6,694 nucleotides of DNA from Xanthobacteraceae bacterium (GCA_030043175.1 JASHYD010000908.1:1-6694); one strand, 5' to 3'. Numbered from the stretch's first letter, positions 1 through 5,544 are shown. The notes: a model not told the origin generated them from the sequence alone. A program made the numbers and translations.

Positions 1-493
1 CGACAGAATTCAAGCCGATTGGACCGGGCGCAACCGCACATCCAATCCAGGTCACCGTAGGCGCCTTGGGCCGGGCGTCGAATTCGAAAACTTCGATCGA
101 TTCCCTGCCGCCATGATGAACGACGTAGAGGGTATGGACCGCGTTCTGTCCGGGGCGCAGATACAGGCCGTGCGCTCTGAACTTGTCGCCTTCAGAGCCG
201 ATCGGCCCAGGACACGATTCATACGTTTTCTTGTCCGGCCGCTCTTGAGACGCCACACTCGGGAAAGGCACGGTCGTGCTCTTATCGCGCAGGTTGATGA
301 GACGGATGGCGCCGTTCGCCGCCATACCAGACGAGAGAACCCAATCCGACTCTGGCACAGCAGCGAGATCTTCAGGGCCTAGTTGATCGCAGATGAAACG
401 AACGTTGCCGATCGCCTCACACCCAGCTGCCTTTGCTTCAACGCCGCTCAGTGATAACGTGATGACGATTCCTATTGACATCAGCACCTTCAT
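1..493 (-). CDS. Secreted beta-propeller-like protein (SMP-30/strictosidine-synthase-like), C-terminus cut by window edge
   Basis: A minus-strand frame opens at ATG 493-491 and stays open to the left edge, giving 164 codons without a stop. The start is supported by a strong Shine-Dalgarno (AGGAGG, complement of 500-505, spacing 6). Residues 1-23 form a signal peptide (MKVLMSIG..., hydrophobic core, cleavage probably after AKA), so the product should be exported. The mature part carries WVLSSGMAANGAIRLIN near residues 51-67, then FRAHGLYLRPG, TLYVVHHGGRESIEVFE and, at the cut end, VAPGPIGLNSV. Such repeating strands with HGL and N-S turns are typical of six-bladed propellers related to SMP-30/gluconolactonase, paraoxonase and strictosidine synthase. 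That family call is from memory of motifs; the catalytic metal site would lie partly beyond the edge. Substrate unknown. It is transcribed away from the rest of the window and has its own promoter-like region. The gene is near certain, the family moderately so. Confidence 0.8.
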   Translation of the reverse strand, partial: MKVLMSIGIVITLSLSGVEAKAAGCEAIGNVRFICDQLGPEDLAAVPESDWVLSSGMAANGAIRLINLRDKSTTVPFPSVASQERPDKKTYESCPGPIGSEGDKFRAHGLYLRPGQNAVHTLYVVHHGGRESIEVFEFDARPKAPTVTWIGCAVAPGPIGLNSV

Positions 494-499
494 GACCGT

Positions 500-505
500 C
501 CTCCT
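500..505 (-). promoter_or_regulatory. Ribosome binding site of the secreted propeller gene
   Basis: The complement of cctcct reads AGGAGG, followed by six bases and ATG at 493. It fixes the start of a gene otherwise truncated by the window edge. Confidence 0.75.
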
Positions 506-532
506 CTTCCCTGGGCTTTGTACACGAAGCGC

Positions 533-562
533 ATTATACTGCCTCCGACGGAATATATCCAA
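533..562 (-). promoter_or_regulatory. Candidate sigma-70 promoter of the propeller gene
   Basis: On the minus strand a perfect TATAAT (complement of 533-538) lies about 40 bases before the start codon. TTGGAT (complement of 557-562) sits 18 bases further upstream as a weak -35. Transcription would begin near 526 and give a leader of about 30 nt containing the Shine-Dalgarno. The -35 matches the consensus at only three of six positions, so an activator would be expected. Confidence 0.45.
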
Positions 563-568
563 AAGTCT

Positions 569-582
569 CTGTGAATTCACAG
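569..582. promoter_or_regulatory. Perfect 14-bp palindrome, candidate operator
   Basis: CTGTGAATTCACAG is its own reverse complement. It lies just upstream of the weak -35, centred about 50 bases before the inferred transcription start of the propeller gene, which is a usual place for an activator. The half-site TGTGA resembles that of CRP, but the CRP spacer is six bases and here it is two. A GntR-type or other dimeric regulator is equally possible. The regulator is not in this window. Confidence 0.4.
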
Positions 583-611
583 CAATTCTAAAAGTAGGTT
601 GGGGCGCGGTT

Positions 612-863
612 CTATTCGACTTTCTGGGTCTGGAGCGGTTCCGGGGAAATCGTGAAGATGGTCAGGGCTTCGAGGAGGGCCGACAGGAGGGGAAGACGAC
701 ATAGCTCGTCAATCAGGATATGGGTGAAGAAGCTCAATCGGTGCGCTGCAGCCTGGCGCGCCGCCTGCCAGGGCGGCTCGACGATATCGAGCGCCGAATG
801 CCAGGCGAAGGCGAGCAGGTTGAGCGCGGCGAGCGGCGCTTGCAGACCTGGAGCAGCCTGCAT
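612..863 (-). pseudogene. Transposase C-terminal remnant with two compensating frameshifts
   Basis: The minus frame from 863 to the TAG at 614-612 reads LAALNLLAFAWHSALDIVEP, then FFTHI, and ends ALLEALTIFTISPEPLQTQ-KVE. I recognise this as the tail of a transposase type common in Proteobacteria, in which NLLAFA..H is followed by RFF, LTAYVVFPSW and a short hydrophilic end. The middle block is missing from this frame, but the neighbouring frame over about 682-715 reads LTSYVVFPSCR, exactly the expected block. The gene therefore shifts frame and shifts back. An in-frame TGA at 864-866 and the absence of a recognisable catalytic core upstream show that only the C-terminal fifth or so survives. 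The family (an ISNCY-type element) is not certain. It is a dead element fragment and sets the mobile-element character of the region up to the lactamase gene. Confidence 0.65.
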
Positions 864-904
864 TCACGGAGCGGGGCAGGCGCAGGGCTTGAGGGCGCGC
901 CTAA

Positions 905-1099
905 ATCCGTAAAATCATCGAAGAGATCGCAAATACTTTCCTTACTCCAGAACTCCTGCGTTTCTTTGAGCTATGGTTTCGTTCCGATCCAAAGCGAGCC
1001 CTTTGCGTGGCGTGCGGCACAACCGTCGCCCGGACCACGTCCGCAAAGCCGTTATCGGGCCGCTCCGACGAGCCATGCCAAGCGGCAACGGCGCCGTAG
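905..1099 (+). pseudogene. Start-less protein-like reading frame with a CxxC, possible gene fragment
   Basis: After a TAA at 902-904 the plus frame runs 64 codons to TAG 1097-1099. The first 41 residues look like real protein: KIIEEIANTFLTPELLRFF, then ELWFRSDPKRALCVACGTTV. They show an amphipathic helix pattern and a CVAC pair that could be half of a zinc ribbon. No ATG opens the frame, and its only GTG codon lies inside the CVAC motif, so this is not an intact gene. It may be an internal piece of a gene carried or broken by mobile elements. I do not recognise the family. The tail after residue 42 looks non-coding. Confidence 0.25.
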
Positions 1100-1256
1100 A
1101 TGTGGTTGCCCTTCGAGTGAGAAGAGATCCGAGACTGCAATCTCGCCTTCGGGATTTCATGCAGGCTCGGTGAGCGCAGCGAATAGAGCCCGGTCCGGCT
1201 ACGCCAGACGCGCTGGTCATCTGATCGGTATCGCTGAACGCGAAAAGGCCGTGGGA

Positions 1257-1340
1257 GTTGGCGAGCCGGGCTTCGATCTGGCCGCGTGGCCACTTTTGCC
1301 GCAGCACGATCGCGCCGCGCTGATCGAGCCCGCTTATCGC
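1257..1340 (-). pseudogene. IS110-type transposase N-terminal scrap
   Basis: On the minus strand a frame reads GLDQRGAIVLRQKW directly followed by PRGQIEARLAN. This matches my memory of rhizobial IS110-family transposases, where the first segment after the initial catalytic Asp reads HG.D..GA.VLRQK.SRGQVEARLAN followed by LPPCLIGMEAC. Here the LPPCLIGMEAC block is absent after LAN, and upstream CACGGC (the expected H-G) is separated from the L-D codons by about ten extra bases. Neither the leading DLAK motif nor the C-terminal Ser region is seen nearby. It is a decayed fragment, not a functional element. Recognition rests on about 25 residues. Confidence 0.4.
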
Positions 1341-1495
1341 CGTGACAAGGCGCTAGCGGCTGTGCTCGTATTCGACGGCCCCAGCAATGGACTTTGGGAA
1401 AGCGCGGGGCCAACACGATCTATGGTGAGTGCGCTCGCCAACAGTGCCGCAAGAAAGCCGACGCGGTGATCCAATGATCGGACGGGGGCCACAAG

Positions 1496-1561
1496 ATGTA
1501 CAAAAACCTTGAAGCTGGACTCGTCCGAAAGCGAGGAATATGCTGCCGCGTTTCGGATTAA
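1496..1561 (+). CDS. Possible 21-residue leader ORF before the lactamase gene
   Basis: ATG 1496 opens a frame (MYKNLEAGLVRKRGICCRVSD) that closes with TAA 1559-1561, so its stop overlaps the Shine-Dalgarno of the lactamase gene. The position would suit translational coupling, but there is no good Shine-Dalgarno of its own and no recognisable family. It could equally be chance or the end of a broken gene. Confidence 0.15.
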   Translation: MYKNLEAGLVRKRGICCRVSD

Positions 1562-1566
1562 GGAGA
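1560..1566 (+). promoter_or_regulatory. Ribosome binding site of the lactamase gene
   Basis: AAGGAGA with a spacing of about five bases to ATG 1571 is near consensus and fixes the start of the lactamase, so its signal peptide is kept in the annotated protein. Confidence 0.75.
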
Positions 1567-1570
1567 CCTT

Positions 1571-2416
1571 ATGCGCCGGCTCAATGTGTGGGTGCTGCTG
1601 AGTGCAGCAATTCTGTTCCTGGGGACGGTCATCGCAGCGCAACCCGCGACGTTTCCAGAAGCGTTCCGAGTCATCGGCAACATTTATTGGGTGGGCGGCG
1701 AGTACGGCTCCTATCTGATCACCACACCACAAGGCCACATTCTGCTCGATACGGGCTCGACCGAAATGCACGATGTGATCGTTTCGAACGTGAAGAAACT
1801 CGGTTTCAAAGTCGAGGACATCAAGATCATGATCTCGAGCCACGCGCATTGGGATCACGTCCAGGGACATGCGGCAATGAAGAAGTTGACGGGAGCGCAG
1901 GTGGTGGCTCTCGGCGGCGACGCTGCCGCGCTGGAAGCTGGTCGGGACAATTCGGCCGGAGGGTTCCCCGGCATGATCGCCGTGCACGTGGATCGTGTGA
2001 TCAAAGATGGCGATACCGTCTCATTGGGCGGGACGACACTACGCGCCCTTTGGACGCCCGGACACACGCAAGGCGCTACTGTGTGGATGACGACTGTGGG
2101 GGAAGGTGGAAAGGACTACTCCGTAGCGTTCCGCGGCGGCGAAATCCCGAATGATGGCGTTCCGCTTATCAACAATCCTCGCCATCCGACCGTCATTGAA
2201 GACACCCGGATGACCCTTCAAAGATTGAAGGCGCTTAAGCCCCCAGACCTCTTTCTTCACAACCATCACCAGAACCTCGGGCGTCCTTTGGATGCCGCGC
2301 TTCCGGTCGATTCGCGCTGCGATACCTGCATGGACGCCAAAGCATTTACAGACATGGTGGTCAGGTCAGAAAGGAACTTCACAGAACAGGTCCGCGAGGC
2401 GGAAGCGAGGAAATAG
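1571..2416 (+). CDS. Subclass B3-like metallo-beta-lactamase, exported
   Basis: A 281-residue zinc hydrolase of the metallo-beta-lactamase fold, expected to act in the periplasm on beta-lactams. Residues 1-23 are a signal peptide (MRRLNVWVLL..., cleavage near AAQ). IGNIYWVGGEYGSYLI (35-50) and GHILLDTG (55-62) are the usual first strands. The zinc ligands are complete: H91, H93, D95 and H96 in HAHWDH, H165 in TPGHTQGA and H232 in HNHHQN, equivalent to H116, H118, D120, H121, H196 and H263 in standard numbering. There is no Cys221, which excludes classes B1 and B2; where many B3 enzymes have Ser221 this one has G in FRGGE (187-191). Length and overall wording resemble BJP-1 of Bradyrhizobium. 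A C-terminal CDTC (250-253) is extra. The gene stands alone between transposase remnants, with no adjacent regulator. Activity against beta-lactams is inferred; another hydrolase activity of this superfamily is possible. Confidence 0.85.
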   Translation: MRRLNVWVLLSAAILFLGTVIAAQPATFPEAFRVIGNIYWVGGEYGSYLITTPQGHILLDTGSTEMHDVIVSNVKKLGFKVEDIKIMISSHAHWDHVQGHAAMKKLTGAQVVALGGDAAALEAGRDNSAGGFPGMIAVHVDRVIKDGDTVSLGGTTLRALWTPGHTQGATVWMTTVGEGGKDYSVAFRGGEIPNDGVPLINNPRHPTVIEDTRMTLQRLKALKPPDLFLHNHHQNLGRPLDAALPVDSRCDTCMDAKAFTDMVVRSERNFTEQVREAEARK

Positions 2417-2464
2417 CGCCCGCTTCGAGGTTGCGCGCATGCGAATCGCTCGATAATCACGACG

Positions 2465-2541
2465 ATGGGCGATCTCCTCGAGTTGATCTGGTACGCCGTG
2501 GCTGGGCTGTTCCGGTCGCGCGCGCGCTTGCAAACCGACTG
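2465..2541 (+). pseudogene. Integrase-core transposase, N-terminal fragment
   Basis: From ATG 2465 the plus strand encodes MGDLLELIWYAVAGLFRSR followed by ARLQTD. This matches the start of a rhizobial DDE/integrase-core transposase that I recall as beginning LLELIW.AVAGLFRSRA-LEAEI-LRHQLNVLRR. Similarity stops after LQ (about 2535). The open frame goes on to TAA 2633-2635, but its remaining residues are the complementary reading of another fragment. The HQLNVLRR helix and the whole catalytic core are missing. It abuts an oppositely oriented C-terminal piece of the same kind of transposase. Confidence 0.5.
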
Positions 2542-2642
2542 GTGTAGCCCGCCCAAGATTGGCGACGAACGCACGCGCCCTGTTCGGCACACATCACGCC
2601 GAACCGGCGCGCGTCCTTCTGCAGCGATAGCGTAAGAGCTCG
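2530..2642 (-). pseudogene. Integrase-core transposase, C-terminal fragment, inverted
   Basis: On the minus strand the DNA first reads TLSLQKDA (about 2633-2610). After a 2-base insertion (GCGCGCC for GCGCC) it reads APVRRDVCRTG, then RVRSSPILGGLHQSV, ending near 2533. Rhizobial integrase-core transposases end with RTHLSL.KDAP..R.V...G.I...PILGGLHHQYVRI, so this is their extreme C-terminus with a frameshift and a lost His codon (HHQ to HQ). The normal stop after YVRI is absent because the homology ends at the junction with the plus-strand N-terminal fragment. Both pieces probably derive from the same family of element. Confidence 0.55.
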
Positions 2643-2654
2643 CAGCTTGCGAGC
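2638..2654. repeat. Short perfect inverted repeat
   Basis: GCTCGCA-GCT-TGCGAGC forms a 7-bp stem with a 3-nt loop. It lies about 65 bases beyond the stop of the minus-strand TonB-C-like gene and at the outer edge of the inverted transposase fragment. There is no T-run on either strand, so it is not a classic terminator. It could still end transcription weakly or mark an element end. Confidence 0.3.
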
Positions 2655-2719
2655 GGCTAATCAGACGCTACGTCGCCGTCGCGAAGGGCTCAGGAGCCGA
2701 ATAGGCGCTCCATCGCCGT

Positions 2720-3640
2720 TCACCGTCGGCCGTTCGGCAGACTTCCGTTGCCGGTGGAATAGCTTACACCTCCGGCCGGTGTAAACTTAATGACCAACCC
2801 GGTCTCGATTTCGTTGGTCCGGCCGTCAATCTCGTGGGGTTTCAATCTCCACAGCACCAGTGCCCTATCAATGGTTTCACGCTGCGCGCTCGTGGCCCGA
2901 ATAACGTGTACATGTTTGACACTGCCATCCCTGCCGACGGCAATACGAACCGGGATCGGAATAAAGCTTGGTGCAACTGCGGCCGGGTCGACCTTGCTCA
3001 GCAGATGCTCCGCATCGGCATAGTTGCCGATACACGTCGGATCAATTCTGCCAGCGTCTTTATCGGTGGCTGGTCCAAGATTGTCCAGGCTGCGCAAAAG
3101 GGCCGTGAGTAGTTCTGGGCTGTTGGCCGTCAGATTAAAGCTCACGAAATGACAACGTATCATGGTGGTCAACGTGCTGCGAAACAAGCCAACGCCGCTG
3201 AAATCGACCCTGCTGAAGCTACGCCCAGCAATCGACAACTCCGAAGGAGGGCGATCGATCGTCATCCCGTCCACCTGAGATATTGACCGACTGAATTCGC
3301 CGGTCATCGCCACGGGATCGTCGAACGGCTTGGCGGCAAAAAATATGTCCTGCGCCGCCACCATTATGGTTCCCTTAAGTTCGCCCGCGGGAACAAAGGT
3401 GGCGAGGACATAGTAACCAGAGATCGAAGGGCCCGGACCGGCTATTCCTACGGTCCAACCCGGCGGTAAAGGATAGGACAGATTAAAATAGGTATTCGTG
3501 AAAATTCCCTGTGTCACGGCCCCGTCGTCGGGATTTGGCACCGGCGCGGTTGCGGCGCTCTCACGCCAAACCGCGGTGCTCGCCAGACATACACAGGCGG
3601 CTAGGCATACACAGCCGGCAAGATACGACAGGTTGCGCAT
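2720..3640 (-). CDS. Secreted protein with TonB-C-like C-terminal domain, second gene of di-haem operon
   Basis: A 306-residue exported protein with two visible parts. Residues 1-20 are a Cys-rich signal peptide with possible lipobox-like cysteines (LAGC at 7-10, LAAC at 13-16), so it may be a lipoprotein. Residues 47-190 start with TNTYFNLSYPLPPGWTV, a pattern seen in exported proteins of unknown function, and end in LLTALLRSLDNL. Residues 228-287 (PIPVRIAVGRDGSVKHVHVI through ALVLWRLKPHEIDG to TGLVIKFTP) match the strand-helix-strand layout of the TonB C-terminal domain. A TonB role in energising outer-membrane receptors is unlikely, because the N-terminal helix is followed by no Pro-rich spanning region. 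The start lies 14 bases after the stop of the di-haem gene, without a clear Shine-Dalgarno, which suggests translational coupling. Function unknown; a partner role for the di-haem protein is inference. Confidence 0.7.
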   Translation of the reverse strand: MRNLSYLAGCVCLAACVCLASTAVWRESAATAPVPNPDDGAVTQGIFTNTYFNLSYPLPPGWTVGIAGPGPSISGYYVLATFVPAGELKGTIMVAAQDIFFAAKPFDDPVAMTGEFSRSISQVDGMTIDRPPSELSIAGRSFSRVDFSGVGLFRSTLTTMIRCHFVSFNLTANSPELLTALLRSLDNLGPATDKDAGRIDPTCIGNYADAEHLLSKVDPAAVAPSFIPIPVRIAVGRDGSVKHVHVIRATSAQRETIDRALVLWRLKPHEIDGRTNEIETGLVIKFTPAGGVSYSTGNGSLPNGRR

Positions 3641-3654
3641 GATCGCGGCGCGAA

Positions 3655-5118
3655 TCAGAGCGAGCGCAAAAAGTTCAGCAGATCCTGCTTGGATTGCGGC
3701 GGCAAAAGATTGAAATTGTTGATCACCGCATTGGCTTCTGATTGCGGACTGGCGTGCGCGAGGATCGCCTGGAGCAGGTCGTTCGTGCGGCCGTCATGCA
3801 GGAAGAAAATCCGCTGCCCGATCCCCCACAAGGGAGCAGACCGAAACTCCTGCCCATTGGCGTTGCCCTGAGTAATTCCGTCGGCCAGTCCGTATCCCAT
3901 GTTGTGGAGAGCGAAGTCGCTGAACGGGCTTAAGGTCACCGGGCCGCTGTTGCCGCTGCCGTTGAGGAAGGCGAGCCCGTTTGTTGCCGTCGTTTGTTGC
4001 GTCACGTGGCAGGCCTGGCAGCCGATGTTATTGAAGACCAAGCTCCCGCGACTTGACGAGGCCGTCGCTGCTGGAGTCGTTGGATATACCGCCGCCGAGG
4101 CCGGTGTCGGCGGAGCGCTGAGACGCATAAAGGTGGCAAAGTTGACAATGCCGGTCGAGAAATCCGACGCGGTACTCCCCGTTGGAGGCGAATCCGGGTC
4201 CGTCGTGCCGAATATGGTCATGTCTTCCGGCAGCGGGTTAAACTGGCAGCTCGGGGTCGTTTCGTTGTCACGCTTGTTGGGAAAGAGCTCGTTGGTTACG
4301 CCCATCTCGACGAGGTAAGCTTCGCCTGAGAACATCAGCAAAGACTTGTTTTGTGCCTTCCAGCCAAATCGGGTGATGGTGCCGTCGTTGGGGCTCGTGT
4401 TGAACTGCCCCGAGATCCCTAACTGCAATTTCAGTGCCGCATTTGAATTGAAAGCTGTGGTAAGGCCGAGATCGGAGATACCCTCGACCAATCCAAGACC
4501 GAAAGTGGGCGTTGGGATGCGGAAAATAACATTCCTTGCGGCCAGCGCGGCCGGGAAATTCTCCTGCTGAATACTGCAACCGGGCGCATCCGGGCGCCCG
4601 GATATCACATACAATTCGTGCACTTGGCCATCAGGTGTACCGTCCGGGTTGCGCACGAAACGGGTCTCCCGGACAGGGCCATTCAAAGTGATAAACGGAG
4701 GCACGACATTTCGGGCACCATGCAGAGTCGCGACCGCCACCTGCGGATTAACCCTCGGGCTTGTGCCGCCGAACGCGGGCTGCGCATGGCATCCGGCACA
4801 CGAGTTGAGATTGTATCGCGGGCCTAAGCCTGGACCGCCGTTTGTTAAGCCGGGCGGCGCATCGTTGATGCTGCCCGTTACGGAAAAAACCGATGTAAAA
4901 AAAACTTGGGCGGCTTGGAAAAAGCCGGGCTGGGCCGGTTGGGATCCCCCGCCGGGGATCAGATTAGGGAGCGGGCCTCCAGCCCCCGGCGGGCCGCCCC
5001 GCACGCCCGGATCCTGCAAAGCCTGCGCGAGAGCCGATTCTGACAGGGTGGCAGCGGCCACCAACGTGCCTACGCCGCCAGCGAAAAACCAAGCGCAGAC
5101 AGACCCTACGTGTGGCAT
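3655..5118 (-). CDS. Secreted di-haem c-type oxidoreductase-like protein (DHOR/thiol oxidoreductase-like family)
   Basis: A 487-residue exported protein of the family annotated as di-haem oxidoreductase, putative peroxidase or thiol oxidoreductase-like. Residues 1-32 are the signal peptide (cleavage near ALA-QA). A Pro/Gly-rich linker (38-66) follows. Haem-binding motifs are CAGCH (107-111) and CQACH (367-371), the two covalent haem c sites. Family-typical segments include FGLGLVEGISD (206-216), FGWKAQNKSL (251-260), LHNMGYGLADG (404-414, with M407 a possible axial ligand), EFRSAPLWGIG (424-434) and FLHDGR near 439, ending LLNFLRSL. The length is usual for the family. It should transfer electrons in the periplasm, but physiological substrate and partner are unknown. 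A strong Shine-Dalgarno (AGGAGG, complement of 5126-5131, spacing 7) supports the start. It is the first gene of a two-gene operon. Extra Cys residues at 181 and 291 could form a disulfide. Confidence 0.88.
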   Translation of the reverse strand: MPHVGSVCAWFFAGGVGTLVAAATLSESALAQALQDPGVRGGPPGAGGPLPNLIPGGGSQPAQPGFFQAAQVFFTSVFSVTGSINDAPPGLTNGGPGLGPRYNLNSCAGCHAQPAFGGTSPRVNPQVAVATLHGARNVVPPFITLNGPVRETRFVRNPDGTPDGQVHELYVISGRPDAPGCSIQQENFPAALAARNVIFRIPTPTFGLGLVEGISDLGLTTAFNSNAALKLQLGISGQFNTSPNDGTITRFGWKAQNKSLLMFSGEAYLVEMGVTNELFPNKRDNETTPSCQFNPLPEDMTIFGTTDPDSPPTGSTASDFSTGIVNFATFMRLSAPPTPASAAVYPTTPAATASSSRGSLVFNNIGCQACHVTQQTTATNGLAFLNGSGNSGPVTLSPFSDFALHNMGYGLADGITQGNANGQEFRSAPLWGIGQRIFFLHDGRTNDLLQAILAHASPQSEANAVINNFNLLPPQSKQDLLNFLRSL

Positions 5119-5125
5119 AGGCCTC

Positions 5126-5131
5126 CCTCCT
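5126..5131 (-). promoter_or_regulatory. Ribosome binding site of the di-haem gene
   Basis: The complement of cctcct reads AGGAGG, followed by seven bases and ATG at 5118. A second GGAGG copy lies four bases closer to the start. Confidence 0.75.
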
Positions 5132-5132
5132 C

Positions 5133-5215
5133 AAATCTCATTCTAGTTAAACGCTACCTGTTTTTTGTTATAGGAGGGTAATTCTATTTTACCATACGCC
5201 TATAGCGTCAGAGAA
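5133..5215 (-). promoter_or_regulatory. AT-rich upstream region of the di-haem operon with an imperfect inverted repeat
   Basis: This is the only clearly AT-rich stretch of the window, directly upstream of the di-haem gene. On the minus strand TAGAAT (complement of 5140-5145) and TAAAAT (complement of 5186-5191) could each serve as a -10, but neither has a convincing -35. Positions 5169-5204 form an imperfect inverted repeat: TATAGG and GGTAA on the left pair with TTACC and CCTATA on the right, around a 7-base centre. An operator for a dimeric regulator or a leader hairpin would fit. The exact promoter cannot be fixed by eye. Confidence 0.35.
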
Positions 5216-5518
5216 TAGGGACGAGCGATGAACCCTCGTCGCATCTCGCCCCCTCGCGCTGATCAGCGAAGCCAGCGATGGCGGCTGCAAGGGAACGGAT
5301 CACCCTTTGTCTTTGCTGCACTTGGCGATCACGAGTCAGTTTGACCGGGCGCTCCGAGACCGGCGTTGTGGCCCAAAATGGTAACGGCAGCGATCCGAGA
5401 GTTTACCCCGGGCTCCGCCTGTTCGACGACGGGGCGGACGCCTCCGGAGGCTTTCAGTGATTCTTGGCCGCCGATCCGCCGGGTGGACTGCTCATTTATG
5501 CGGACGCCGTCCGCTGCA

Positions 5519-5544
5519 GCGACTCAATCATAAATTGAGTGCGC
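5519..5544. repeat. Inverted repeat with AT-rich centre
   Basis: ACTCAAT-CATAA-ATTGAGT is a perfect 7-bp stem with a 5-base loop. It extends to 10 bp as GCG/CGC if one bulged G (5541) is allowed. It has no following T-run and lies in the gene-poor stretch, so its role (operator, structured RNA or element scar) is unknown. Confidence 0.3.

Larger units (their letters stand above)
864..1495. other. Decayed intergenic stretch between element remnants and the lactamase gene
   Basis: Apart from the two fragments listed separately (905-1099 and 1257-1340), I see no gene with a credible start, Shine-Dalgarno and protein-like composition. Long open frames on both strands overlap each other, as is usual in GC-rich non-coding DNA. 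No terminal inverted repeats or target duplications could be recognised that would delimit an element. Confidence 0.4.

Noticed and set aside
569..582. Palindrome as a CRP site
   Set aside because: The half-sites TGTGA and TCACA are separated by two bases rather than six, so it is listed only as an operator of unknown specificity.
901..1416. 171-codon minus-strand open frame
   Set aside because: It runs out of frame with the IS110-like scrap it overlaps, has no recognisable domain and looks like chance composition.
720..1469. 249-codon plus-strand open frame through the remnant region
   Set aside because: It covers the complement of two transposase scraps, and its translation is rich in Arg, Pro and Ser without structure. 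No ribosome binding site precedes it.
1334..1987. 217-codon minus-strand open frame antisense to the lactamase 5' half
   Set aside because: It overlaps a well-supported gene on the other strand, and its product has no recognisable motif or Shine-Dalgarno. It is a complementary shadow of GC-rich coding DNA.
2638..2654. Hairpin as a rho-independent terminator of the minus-strand operon
   Set aside because: A 7-bp stem is present, but no T-run follows on either strand. Kept only as an inverted repeat.
4649..5146. 165-codon plus-strand frame antisense to the di-haem gene
   Set aside because: It is complementary to a gene with two haem motifs and a strong ribosome binding site; the product is Pro- and Arg-rich and unrecognisable.
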